Source: Nitrospirota bacterium | GTDB taxonomy: Bacteria > Nitrospirota > Thermodesulfovibrionia > Thermodesulfovibrionales > UBA6898 | Length of the DNA stretch: 40,334 bases | Assembly: GCA_024275975.1 (NCBI GenBank) | Contig: JAJRYC010000057.1 | Span: forward strand, 1-40,334 | Direction: 5' to 3' | Part shown: positions 19,092 to 27,470 of the stretch, one piece after another | How positions within the stretch are numbered: position 1 is the stretch's first letter | Layout of the letters: the number at the start of each line of letters is the position of its first letter | Notes under the pieces: model-generated | What the model was told of the DNA's origin: nothing | Database searches by the model: none | The model's input: the letters and a program-made list of their open reading frames with translations, nothing else | Made by a program: the position numbers and the translations under genes

Positions 19092-20567
19092 GTGGAAGAT
19101 ATCAACGAACTTATCGAACAGAGAATAAAAAAAGCGGAAGAACTCCGGGAAATGGGCGTAAAACCGTACGGCGGAGCATTTGACGCGAATGACCATGCCG
19201 CCGATCTGATTAATAAATACAATAATACATCAAAAGAGACGCTTGAGGCCGAACCATTGGGGTGCGCGCTTGCCGGCAGGATCATGTCACTCAGAAATTT
19301 CGGGAAGGCCGCATTCGCCCATTTACAGGACAGCTCCGGGAAATTACAGATATATTTCAGGAAAGACTTGCTGGGCGATGATCATAAGCTGCTAAAAAAA
19401 CTGGACATCGGTGACATCATAGGCGTCAAAGGCAGACTCTTTCGGACAAGAACAGAGGAATTGACCGTCGAAGTCAACAGTTTTGAGTTGCTCACAAAGT
19501 CCATCAGGCCGCTGCCGGAAAAATGGCACGGATTGAAAGACGTGGAAACACGGTACAGGCAACGCTATGTGGACCTGATAGTCAACCCGGAGGTCAGGGA
19601 AAAGTTCGCGAAGCGAAGCGTGATAATAAAATCGGCCAGGGATTTTCTTGAGGCAAAAGACTTCATAGAAGTGGAGACACCGATGATGCACCAGATACCG
19701 GGGGGGGCGACCGCCAAGCCTTTCAGGACCCATCACAATGCCTTGGGTATCGACCTCTACCTCCGGATCGCGCCTGAACTCTACCTGAAAAGACTTCTCG
19801 TCGGAGGTTATGAACGGGTTTATGAATTAAACAAAAACTTCAGGAATGAGGGGATATCGGCAAAACATAATCCTGAATTTTCGATGCTGGAATTTTATAT
19901 CGCCTATAAAGACTATAACTTTCTTATGTCTTTCACCGAAGAACTCATTGGCCACGTGGCCATGAAAACCGCAGGGACATTACAGATACAATATGGTGAG
20001 ACAACAATCGACCTGACCCCTCCCTGGCCGAGGATACCCATGCTGAAAGCCCTTGAAGAAAGCGGGGTCCCCACTGAACTATTCAACGATCCCGGCAAGT
20101 TAACATCATGGGCCAGGGACAACCGCATCGATATACCGCATGGTTCGTCGCCGGGCAAGGTGATGGACGAGATCTTCAAGGAAAAAGTGGAGCCCGGCCT
20201 CATCCAGCCGACATTTATCACGGACCACCCGGTGGAACTCTCCCCGCTCGCCAAGAGAACAGCTGACGATCCTTCACTTGTCGATAGGTTTGAACTATTT
20301 ATCTGTTCAAGGGAAATCGCCAACGCATTCTCTGAACTTAACGACCCTTTTGACCAGAAAGAAAGATTCCTCGATCAGGTCAAGGCAAAACAGGCCGGAG
20401 ACGAAGAGGCGCACTGGATGGATGAAGATTTTATCAGGGCGCTTGAATACGGCATGCCGCCGGCCGCAGGGGAAGGCATAGGCATCGACAGGCTGGTCAT
20501 GCTTCTGACGGATTCCCCCTCGATTAGGGATGTGGTATTATTTCCTCAACTGAAACCAGAGCAGTAG
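19092..20567 (+). CDS. lysS: Lysine--tRNA ligase, class II
   Basis: Charges tRNA-Lys. About 491 residues. The N-terminal OB-fold anticodon-binding domain is seen in AGRIMSLRNFGKAAFAHLQD and GDIIGVKGRLFRTRT. The catalytic core has motif 1 (DFIEVETPMM), motif 2 (NKNFRNEGISAKHNPEFSMLE) and motif 3 (GEGIGIDRLVMLLTDSPSIRD). I place the start at GTG 19092 because GAGGTGA ends just before it; the GTG at 19086 adds two residues and is also possible. The gene is followed by lolC and lolD on the same strand, a gene order common in Nitrospirota and former Deltaproteobacteria. Confidence 0.95.
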   Translation: MEDINELIEQRIKKAEELREMGVKPYGGAFDANDHAADLINKYNNTSKETLEAEPLGCALAGRIMSLRNFGKAAFAHLQDSSGKLQIYFRKDLLGDDHKLLKKLDIGDIIGVKGRLFRTRTEELTVEVNSFELLTKSIRPLPEKWHGLKDVETRYRQRYVDLIVNPEVREKFAKRSVIIKSARDFLEAKDFIEVETPMMHQIPGGATAKPFRTHHNALGIDLYLRIAPELYLKRLLVGGYERVYELNKNFRNEGISAKHNPEFSMLEFYIAYKDYNFLMSFTEELIGHVAMKTAGTLQIQYGETTIDLTPPWPRIPMLKALEESGVPTELFNDPGKLTSWARDNRIDIPHGSSPGKVMDEIFKEKVEPGLIQPTFITDHPVELSPLAKRTADDPSLVDRFELFICSREIANAFSELNDPFDQKERFLDQVKAKQAGDEEAHWMDEDFIRALEYGMPPAAGEGIGIDRLVMLLTDSPSIRDVVLFPQLKPEQ

Positions 20568-20612
20568 GAAGATGAAGATTATAATAAATTACGTTTTCCC
20601 GGCCGAATCCAT

Positions 20613-21842
20613 ATGAAACTGCCTTATCAGGTATTCATAGCAATTCGATATCTGAAATCCAGGAAAAAACATAGTGGATTGTCCGTAAATACCGGGATTT
20701 CCATAGGTGGCGTGGCCCTGGGCGTGATGGCCCTTCTGGTAGTCCTGTCTGTCATGAGCGGGTTCCATCAGGATCTGCAGAAGAAGATTTTGGGCGCCAG
20801 CGCCCACATCATTGTCCGGCATTATTACGGTACGATACCGGAGTACAGAAAAGTATTAGAAAGCTTAAAGGGTGATAAAGAAGTGGAGTCATTTTCACCC
20901 TTTGTGCTCGGACAGGTTATGATATCCTCGGGGAAAAGGGTCCACGGGATTTTTATCAGGGGGATAGAACCTGAGATGGAGGCAAAGACCACTGAATTGC
21001 TTTCGCGTATAAAAGAAGGCGATGTACGGAACCTGGCTGAAAAAAACGGAATACCCGGCATCATACTCGGCAAGGAACTTGCGAATAATCTCGGGGTGCT
21101 TACAGGCGACATGATCAATATCGTCTCACCGGTTGCCGAGATAGGCCCAATGGGCATGCTTCCGAAAGTTAAGCAGTTCAGGGTGGCAGCCATATTCGAG
21201 ATCGGAATGTTCGAATATGATTCTAACCTGGCGCTGACACTCATGAAACCCGTTCAGGAATTTTTCGGACTGGGAGATGATATATCCGGCATAGAGATGC
21301 GCCTGCGGGATATAGACAAAGCTCCCGAGGTACGAAGGCGCCTGCAGGAGAAACTGGGGTTGTCATTCTATGTTATGGACTGGATGCAGATGAATAAAAA
21401 CCTCTTCTCCGCCCTCAAGCTCGAAAAGCTGGCCATGTTTATTATGCTTGTCCTTATTGTAATCGTCGCCTCGTTTAATATTATAAGCAACCTTATAATG
21501 AACGTAATGGAAAAAAGCCGGGAAATAGCGATTATGAAGGCAATAGGCGCTAAAAACAGCGGCATCATGATAATATTCATGCTGCAGGGGCTGTTTATCG
21601 GCCTTGTCGGTACTTCTCTCGGGCTGACTGGGGGCTATCTGCTCAGCTATCTACTCGATACATACCAACTGATAAAACTGCCTTCCGATGTATATTATCT
21701 CAGCCACCTCCCAGTCAAGATGCAACTGAGCGACTTCGTCGCCGTGTCTCTCTCGGCAATAATAATAAGCTTCCTTGCAACCATATATCCCGCATGGCAG
21801 GCGGCGAAACTGAACCCGGTTGAACCGTTGAGATATGAGTAG
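20613..21842 (+). CDS. lolC: Lipoprotein-releasing ABC transporter permease (LolC/LolE family)
   Basis: Inner-membrane subunit that extracts mature lipoproteins toward the outer-membrane carrier LolA. At 409 residues it has a standard length. It starts LPYQVFIAIRYLKSRKK and has one N-terminal membrane helix (about 22-48), a large periplasmic MacB-like domain, and three C-terminal helices in the FtsX fold, with NLIMNVMEKSREIAIMKAIGA and the terminal PAWQAAKLNPVEPLRYE. A single permease gene is present, so the transporter may be a homodimer (LolF-like) instead of LolC plus LolE. It overlaps lolD by eight bases. It confirms a diderm envelope. Confidence 0.93.
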   Translation: MKLPYQVFIAIRYLKSRKKHSGLSVNTGISIGGVALGVMALLVVLSVMSGFHQDLQKKILGASAHIIVRHYYGTIPEYRKVLESLKGDKEVESFSPFVLGQVMISSGKRVHGIFIRGIEPEMEAKTTELLSRIKEGDVRNLAEKNGIPGIILGKELANNLGVLTGDMINIVSPVAEIGPMGMLPKVKQFRVAAIFEIGMFEYDSNLALTLMKPVQEFFGLGDDISGIEMRLRDIDKAPEVRRRLQEKLGLSFYVMDWMQMNKNLFSALKLEKLAMFIMLVLIVIVASFNIISNLIMNVMEKSREIAIMKAIGAKNSGIMIIFMLQGLFIGLVGTSLGLTGGYLLSYLLDTYQLIKLPSDVYYLSHLPVKMQLSDFVAVSLSAIIISFLATIYPAWQAAKLNPVEPLRYE

Positions 21843-22506
21843 CCTGATTGAAGCGATTGATATCTCGAAGTCTTACGATACCGAAGCAGGAGCACTCCAT
21901 GTATTAAAAGGTATTAACCTTTCGATACAACCAGGGGAGATGGTCGGGATCATGGGCGCCTCGGGCGCGGGCAAGAGCACGCTGCTTCATATACTTGGGG
22001 CTCTGGATAAACCGACCTCAGGAAGGGTGCTGTTTCAGGGGGCGGACATAGCGTCGATGGATGACAATTCACTCGCAAATTTCAGAAATTCGAGCATCGG
22101 GTTTGTATTCCAGTTTCACCACCTCCTGCCGGAATTCAGTTCACTCGAAAATATTATGCTCCCGGGCCTGATCAGTAATCTACCATACCAGGAAGTCGAG
22201 AAAAAGGCCAAAGGTCTTCTCGGCGAACTGGGTCTTTCGAAACGGATAAAACACAGGCCGGGTGAACTGTCGGGAGGTGAACAGCAGCGTGTCGCGGTTG
22301 CGAGGGCACTCATACAGAGTCCGCATATAGTCCTTGCGGACGAGCCGACCGGCAATCTTGACGCCAGGACAGGTAATGAACTTTTCGAACTCTTTCTCGA
22401 TCTGAACACAGAAAAAAAAATCGCGTTCGTTATTATCACACATAACAGATCGCTTTCGAGCCGGTGCCACAGGGAAATTGAGATGGCGGACGGCATGATC
22501 ATATAA
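21835..22506 (+). CDS. lolD: Lipoprotein-releasing ABC transporter ATPase LolD
   Basis: ATPase partner of the LolC/E permease. The 223-residue protein carries Walker A GASGAGKST, Q-loop VFQFHHLLPEFSSLENIMLP (the LLPEF pattern is typical of LolD), ABC signature LSGGEQQRVAVARAL, Walker B HIVLADEPTGNLD and H-loop VIITHN. It overlaps the permease gene by eight bases, so the two subunits are made together. A nitrilase-family gene follows 34 bases later. Confidence 0.95.
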   Translation: MSSLIEAIDISKSYDTEAGALHVLKGINLSIQPGEMVGIMGASGAGKSTLLHILGALDKPTSGRVLFQGADIASMDDNSLANFRNSSIGFVFQFHHLLPEFSSLENIMLPGLISNLPYQEVEKKAKGLLGELGLSKRIKHRPGELSGGEQQRVAVARALIQSPHIVLADEPTGNLDARTGNELFELFLDLNTEKKIAFVIITHNRSLSSRCHREIEMADGMII

Positions 22507-22540
22507 TCCAGGAAGATATGAAAAAGGCTTTTCTAAACAG

Positions 22541-23332
22541 ATGAAGGCCGGGTTTTTACAGTTCAGCCCGGTATTCGGAGATATAAAACATAATATTGAA
22601 ACGGTCAGCCGGATATTAACATCCGTCAACAACGGTCTCATCGTCCTGCCAGAACTCTTCAACACCGGCTACCAGTTCATTGCAAGGCATGAAGCAGAAG
22701 CACTTTCCGAGGAGATACCATCAGGCTATACAACACAAAGGCTGATCGAATTGTCAAAAAACCGGTCTGTCTACATATCAGCCGGCATTGCCGAGAGAGA
22801 CGGCAACAATCTATACAACTCCGCCGTCTTAACCGGTCCGGAGGGATTTATCGGGGCTTACAGGAAAACACATCTTTTCTTCGAGGAGAAGTTATGGTTT
22901 TCTCCAGGCGACACCGGGTTCAAGGTCTGGCAAACACCCATCGGAAATATAGGTATGATGATATGCTTTGACTGGTTCTTTCCAGAGTCCGCGAGAACCC
23001 TGGCCTTGCAAGGGGCGGATATCATAGCGCACCCCTCAAATCTTGTTCTCCCCTACTGCCCTGACGCAATGGTGACAAGGTGTATCGAGAACAGGCTATT
23101 CGCCATTACCGCAAACAGAACCGGACGGGAGAAAAGAGGGGAGAAAGACGCCATGGAATTTATCGGCTGCAGCGAGATCGTAGCCCCAAACGGCAAAATA
23201 CTCTCCCGCGCTGCAAAGGATGCGGAGACGATCATTCAGGCAGAGATTAACATAGATGACGCCAGAAATAAAAGCCTGAATCCCCTCAATAATATATTCA
23301 GCGACAGGAGGGAAAGCCTTTACCGTTCCTGA
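22541..23332 (+). CDS. Carbon-nitrogen hydrolase (nitrilase superfamily)
   Basis: A 263-residue cytosolic amidohydrolase of the nitrilase superfamily, which hydrolyses amide C-N bonds in small metabolites. The catalytic triad is visible: Glu38 (LPELFNTGY), Lys109 (GAYRKTHLF) and Cys142 (GMMICFDWFFPESAR). The protein is close to omega-amidase / N-carbamoylputrescine-amidase-like enzymes in size, but the substrate cannot be read from sequence. It follows lolD on the same strand, probably in the same transcript, without an obvious functional link. Confidence 0.85.
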   Translation: MKAGFLQFSPVFGDIKHNIETVSRILTSVNNGLIVLPELFNTGYQFIARHEAEALSEEIPSGYTTQRLIELSKNRSVYISAGIAERDGNNLYNSAVLTGPEGFIGAYRKTHLFFEEKLWFSPGDTGFKVWQTPIGNIGMMICFDWFFPESARTLALQGADIIAHPSNLVLPYCPDAMVTRCIENRLFAITANRTGREKRGEKDAMEFIGCSEIVAPNGKILSRAAKDAETIIQAEINIDDARNKSLNPLNNIFSDRRESLYRS

Positions 23333-23436
23333 TCACGTCTCCTCATGCCTCTCCCTGATTCCATCGACCGAGCCATCCACTTTCCAGCCTGTGCGCTCCC
23401 TCCGAAGGGTACGGCCTGCAACATCAAACTAACGAC

Positions 23437-23709
23437 CTAATAAGGAATCACAACATCATAATTGACAAGCTCCCGCGCAATATCCTCCGTGCTCATCAAC
23501 TCGAAGTCGCTGTTTTCAGCAGTATTGGTATAAATCCTGGCATCGAGATCACCCAGAGTCTCCACATTAAGAGGCACCCCTTCCGCCTCTTCCAGTTTCT
23601 TGTCCATAACAAAAACACTCACCTCATCATCCGCCAGCGTAAGCCCGACGGCCATCCTCAATGCCTCAGCCTGCTTGTCCCTGACAACCACTGCTATCTT
23701 CTTGGCCAT
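23437..23709 (-). CDS. DsrE/TusB-like small protein
   Basis: A 90-residue cytosolic protein with an AAGGAGAG ribosome site. The pattern MAKKIAVVVRDKQAEALRMAVGL, then VSVFVMDKKLEE and a terminal VNYDVVIPY, matches the alternating alpha/beta fold of DsrE/DsrF/DsrH-type sulfur-relay proteins. It has no cysteine at all, so it cannot carry sulfur like TusD/DsrE itself; a non-catalytic subunit or another role is likely. It is transcribed alone, away from the nitrilase gene, from a promoter with a tandem repeat. Confidence 0.6.
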   Translation of the reverse strand: MAKKIAVVVRDKQAEALRMAVGLTLADDEVSVFVMDKKLEEAEGVPLNVETLGDLDARIYTNTAENSDFELMSTEDIARELVNYDVVIPY

Positions 23710-23775
23710 TTCTCTCTCCTTTTTACAGTATTAATTGAATTTTCCCGGAAATTCCGATATTTTTTACTGTTCTTT

Positions 23776-23801
23776 TTTATCACAAAAATTTATCACAAAA
23801 A
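23776..23801. repeat. Perfect 13-base tandem direct repeat in a promoter
   Basis: TTTATCACAAAAA occurs twice back to back (23776-23788 and 23789-23801). It overlaps the spacer and -10 region of the predicted promoter of the DsrE-like gene. It is a possible binding site for a regulator occupying successive turns, or simply AT-rich slippage. Confidence 0.6.
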
Positions 23802-23816
23802 ACAGATATTAGTCAA
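23787..23816 (-). promoter_or_regulatory. Candidate promoter of the DsrE-like gene
   Basis: On the minus strand TTGACT (23816-23811), an 18-base spacer and TAAATT (23792-23787). It leaves a leader of about 70 bases before the ATG at 23709. Confidence 0.45.
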
Positions 23817-23969
23817 GAGATATCATAATAAATTCGCCGAACAACAGATTTGGTGTTTATCATTTCAACCCCGGCCACGGCAGACCGGGCTTGTAAAGTG
23901 TTTTCTCCGCAACCGGCGGATGGGCCGGAAAAACGTCCTGATCAGCAACGCCGGAGTAAAAAACAACTC

Positions 23970-24995
23970 TTATTTGAGCCCCGGGACTTTTTTCCCGGTG
24001 AATATAATCCTGGCATCTTTCCCTGAGCCGTCTCCAGGAAAGAATGAGGGCATCTTAAAGTGATACCCCCTGGGGAGAGGGACCTGCCTGCGGCCTTTGC
24101 CGTTGGGCCTGATAGTATAAATACCGATTTTTCGAATATTCTTCATATCAACATGCCAGTACGCCAGCAGTCTTCCGTCACTGGACCATTCCGGCATCAC
24201 GTCCGTTGTCACCCGTCTGGAAATATCTTTCTCCCGACCGGTTTTGAGGTCTAAAACTATTGTATGGAAATTGCCTTTTCCGAAATGACGGGTAAAGGCC
24301 ACTTTTGTCCCATCCGGTGACAGTTTCGGATCAGAGTCGCCGGGCGGTGGCTTACGCTTCATAGCAGACTTTGGAAAGGCAGGATGGGTTATCTGTTCGG
24401 CCCTTCCGGAGCCAAGCTTCATGAGCCAGATGGATCTGACATCTCTTTTATCAATCGTGGCCGGGAAAACAATTTTTCTGTCTACCTGGTGAGGGTCCGA
24501 TACCCAGGGAATATCCGCGGGTGACACATTAGTGATCCGCCGCGTGGCGATGTCAATATGTTTAATCCGGAGCTTTCTTTTATCCGGATTATCATTGGAC
24601 ATATAAATAAGACCTTTTCCGTCGGGGGTCCAGTAGCTGTTAACATTGATAATATTTTTGCGGGGCGGGATAAGGCTCTTAAGACCGCTGCCATCCATAC
24701 GTACGATCATAATCTCGGTGTTTGTATAGCCGTTTTTTTCTTCCGCAAGCCCCAATATCGGTTTGCGGTTATTAAAACGGGAAAAAGTAATCCATTTCCT
24801 GTTCGGAGAAACCCTCGCGTGGTTCAATTCCCGATAGGAATCAGAGACAATCAGCCTGAAATCCCTCCCATCAAGCCTGCTGGTATAAACCCCAAATCGT
24901 TCAGGGGCTGCTTTGTTTGCCGCCGCCATACAGGCCGTAAAGGGAAAAACCAACAGAAATACAACCAATCGCCAATATTTGCTCCCCAATTTCAT
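23970..24995 (-). CDS. Secreted TolB-like beta-propeller protein
   Basis: A 341-residue exported protein. Its hydrophobic N-terminus (about 8-27) ends PFTAC, an imperfect lipobox, so it may be a lipoprotein at Cys22 or be cleaved after AAA. The body has repeated PD40/TolB propeller blades: HARVSPNRKWITFSR, SYWTPDGKGLIYMS, DPKLSPDGTKVAFTR and MPEWSSDGRLLAYW. It lacks the TolB N-terminal domain and no tol-pal genes are near, so it is TolB-like only in fold. It is divergent from the glycosidase gene at 25270, sharing a 274-base upstream region. Confidence 0.8.
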   Translation of the reverse strand: MKLGSKYWRLVVFLLVFPFTACMAAANKAAPERFGVYTSRLDGRDFRLIVSDSYRELNHARVSPNRKWITFSRFNNRKPILGLAEEKNGYTNTEIMIVRMDGSGLKSLIPPRKNIINVNSYWTPDGKGLIYMSNDNPDKRKLRIKHIDIATRRITNVSPADIPWVSDPHQVDRKIVFPATIDKRDVRSIWLMKLGSGRAEQITHPAFPKSAMKRKPPPGDSDPKLSPDGTKVAFTRHFGKGNFHTIVLDLKTGREKDISRRVTTDVMPEWSSDGRLLAYWHVDMKNIRKIGIYTIRPNGKGRRQVPLPRGYHFKMPSFFPGDGSGKDARIIFTGKKVPGLK

Positions 24996-25080
24996 AATCC
25001 TGTAACCTCATTCTTTTAAAATATTAATATTAATTTACGCCCGTTTATAGATACCACAACCAGCACGGAAAATCAAGCTG

Positions 25081-25102
25081 TTTGAATTCATTTTGAATTC
25101 AT
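25081..25102. repeat. Perfect 11-base tandem repeat upstream of the glycosidase promoter
   Basis: TTTGAATTCAT is repeated twice head to tail. Each copy contains the palindrome GAATTC, and the centres are 11 bases apart, one helical turn. It lies 11 bases before the -35 box, as expected for an activator or dual operator in the divergent region. Confidence 0.6.
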
Positions 25103-25113
25103 ATAAAAAACGC

Positions 25114-25142
25114 TTTACATTTGAAATTTCCTGTTCTACTAT
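25114..25142 (+). promoter_or_regulatory. Candidate promoter of the glycosidase gene
   Basis: TTTACA (25114-25119), a 17-base spacer and TACTAT (25137-25142), with about 120 bases of leader before the chosen start. Confidence 0.5.
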
Positions 25143-25269
25143 TTTAAATAATAATATCTTATAAAGGAAAAGGTGTTAAAAAATGCTGAAAAATTGTCAC
25201 GAGGCCAATTCAATCTCACGTATAACTCAAATCCCCCGGAAAGATAAACAGCAGAAAAAAGGAGACGTT

Positions 25270-26349
25270 ATGACCAGCAAAAAATTCTTACCGGGCGAAA
25301 GGATGAACAGACCTTTCAGCCCGGGACTCTGGATACTCATCGCCAGTCTGATTATCGTCTTATCTCCCCTGAACGTAATTGCAAAAGACAATACACCTTT
25401 GGGGGTCAATATCACTATGGCGAACGCCCCGGACAGTTCGACGGAAGACCTTACCGACGCCTTGTCTGAAGCAATAACCCTCGGCAGCCATGGAGGTTTT
25501 ATATGGCATTGGGCAAGACAGGCGTCATTGCCGTTTCGCCTGACGCAACAGTGGCTCATACAGCAGGTCGGCCTCAAAAGCTTTGTTCAGTTATCGATCC
25601 AGAGCTTCGGCCTGCCCCAGCCGCCGGGCGGACTGGCGCCCACTTTCGCCGATCCCGAAACCAGGGCGAAATATCTGGAAAACGTTGAGATGTTCGCCTC
25701 ATTGCAACCCGACTACATGAACCTGTCGACGGAAGCAAACTTCATGTATTTCTGGGCGAAGGAGGAATGGGATAATTACAAGACACTTTACCGGGAAGCC
25801 TATCAGTTGATAAAAGAAATTTCACCGGAAACAAAAGTTGGAGTCTCATATCATTACAGTCTTTTCATGTGGCAGCAGCAGTTCGATCTTCCCGCTGATC
25901 TGGGTCCGTACGATTATATCGCCTTCACCTCCTATCCTGCGTGGCTTGTAAATGATGGGCACTATGCATCAATTGATGAAATACCCTCTAGCTGGTATGG
26001 CGCTGTGCGTACTGTTTTCCCCGATGCGCCCATCCTCTTCTCCGAGATAGGGTGGTCGAGTAACGGGACCGGAAGCCTGGAAGACCAGGCCAAGTTTGTC
26101 GAGGCGCTGCCAAGGCTGATGTCGGATGTTCAGCCTGAGTTAATAACATGGATCTTTCTGCATGAAACAGACTACTTCCAGCCGGAGTTGCTGGATCTCC
26201 TTTCAGAGCAGGAACAGCAAATCATAGCGGAGCTGGGTATTGACATGGCGCTCCTGTTTGTCAGATTCAACGGGATGGGACTACGCCATCTGGATGGCAC
26301 ACCCAAACCGGCCTGGTTCAGTGCGATCGGCCTGGATTTCGGTTATTAA
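25270..26349 (+). CDS. Secreted clan GH-A-like glycoside hydrolase
   Basis: A 359-residue exported protein. I chose ATG 25270 because AAAGGAG precedes it and it leaves a proper signal sequence (membrane stretch about 19-37, ending NVIAKD); the frame extends upstream to 25183 without support. The mature part resembles a TIM-barrel glycosidase: YMNLSTEANF supplies a possible acid/base Glu155 at the end of strand 4, and PILFSEIGWSS a possible nucleophile Glu259 at strand 7, about 100 residues apart as in clan GH-A (for example GH53-like galactanases). Specific family and substrate are unknown. It precedes glycan-related genes (GT2, epimerase), which suggests matrix polysaccharide turnover, an inference. 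Confidence 0.65.
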   Translation: MTSKKFLPGERMNRPFSPGLWILIASLIIVLSPLNVIAKDNTPLGVNITMANAPDSSTEDLTDALSEAITLGSHGGFIWHWARQASLPFRLTQQWLIQQVGLKSFVQLSIQSFGLPQPPGGLAPTFADPETRAKYLENVEMFASLQPDYMNLSTEANFMYFWAKEEWDNYKTLYREAYQLIKEISPETKVGVSYHYSLFMWQQQFDLPADLGPYDYIAFTSYPAWLVNDGHYASIDEIPSSWYGAVRTVFPDAPILFSEIGWSSNGTGSLEDQAKFVEALPRLMSDVQPELITWIFLHETDYFQPELLDLLSEQEQQIIAELGIDMALLFVRFNGMGLRHLDGTPKPAWFSAIGLDFGY

Positions 26350-26480
26350 ATAAAAAACCGCTGACGGGAAACAGGAGACGTCCCACTTTAATACCATATT
26401 CATGCTCGCAAAAAATCAGCCTTTAAAAAATTACGCTGGCATAGAATGCCCTGTTTATTGCATAATAGAATAACCACGTT

Positions 26481-27470
26481 ATGAACAAAATGATTTCCGT
26501 AGTAATTCCAAACTACAATGGCGGCGATACGATCGGCAAGTGTCTTGAAGCCGTTTACACCTCCAGTTACGACAATTTCGAAGTCATAGTCGTAGATGAC
26601 GGCTCAACCGACAATTCGGCCCATGAGATAGAGAAATTCCCCTGCAGGTTTATCCGGCTGGAGAAAAACTCGGGTGCTTCAGTCGCGAGGAATACAGGCG
26701 CGTTAAACAGCAAGGGTGACATCATCTTCTTCACTGATTCCGACTGCGTTATGAAGGAAGACACCCTGTCGATAGCAGAGAGGGCGATCTCTGAAGAAGG
26801 CGCTGACGCAGTCATAGGCGGTACGTACACCCGCATGCCTTATGACCGGAGGTTCTTCAGCATCTTCCAGTCCGTATTCGTTAATTACTCTGAGATCAAA
26901 GACCCTGAAAACCCCGACTATATAGCGACACACGCAATGGCCATTGACGCCGGGACATTCAAAAAGACAGGCGGCTTCCCCGAGGTCTTCATGCCGATAA
27001 TCGAGGATGTGGAATACAGCCACAGGATACGCAGGGCAGGTTACAGGCTTGTGATGAGGCCTGATATGCTTGTGCGACATATATTTAACTACTCCATGAC
27101 GGTCTCTCTCTCGAATGCCGTCAAAAAATCGAGGTACTGGACTATATATTCATTAAACAACAAGGACGTGCTTGCGGATTCCGGAACGGCATCCGTGGAG
27201 CTGAAGGCCAATGTCGCTTCATATTTCCTGGGTCTTCTTCTGTTAATAGCATGGCTGTTTTCAGGGCAGACATTCTTTTTACTGCCACTACCCCTGGTAT
27301 GCGGCGTTAACCTCTACATAAACAGAAACCTTATAAAGGCTTTTTATGAGACCAACGGCATATTATTTGCCGTATCCGCGGCTATATACTACACGATGAT
27401 CTATCCGCTTGCGGTAGGCGCTGGCGCTTTCATCGGCATAGCACAATATTTCCTGAAAAGGGGGGCATGA
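26481..27470 (+). CDS. GT2 family glycosyltransferase
   Basis: A 329-residue membrane-attached glycosyltransferase. The GT-A fold is clear: VVIPNYNGGDTIGKCLEAV, EVIVVDDGSTD, SGASVARNTGA and the DxD metal motif FTDSDCV (D86, D88), followed by an acceptor-side ED pair in MPIIEDVEYSHRIRRAGY. Two or three C-terminal hydrophobic helices (about 240-325) anchor it in the inner membrane. Donor and acceptor are unknown. TAGAAT lies nine bases before the ATG with no ribosome site, another possibly leaderless start. Its TGA is immediately followed by the ATG of the radical SAM gene, so the two are coupled. Confidence 0.85.
   Translation: MNKMISVVIPNYNGGDTIGKCLEAVYTSSYDNFEVIVVDDGSTDNSAHEIEKFPCRFIRLEKNSGASVARNTGALNSKGDIIFFTDSDCVMKEDTLSIAERAISEEGADAVIGGTYTRMPYDRRFFSIFQSVFVNYSEIKDPENPDYIATHAMAIDAGTFKKTGGFPEVFMPIIEDVEYSHRIRRAGYRLVMRPDMLVRHIFNYSMTVSLSNAVKKSRYWTIYSLNNKDVLADSGTASVELKANVASYFLGLLLLIAWLFSGQTFFLLPLPLVCGVNLYINRNLIKAFYETNGILFAVSAAIYYTMIYPLAVGAGAFIGIAQYFLKRGA

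Noticed and set aside
24829-24850. TPsiC-arm-like stretch GGTTCAATTCCCG as a tRNA
   Set aside because: No cloverleaf around it, and it lies within the TolB-like coding frame.
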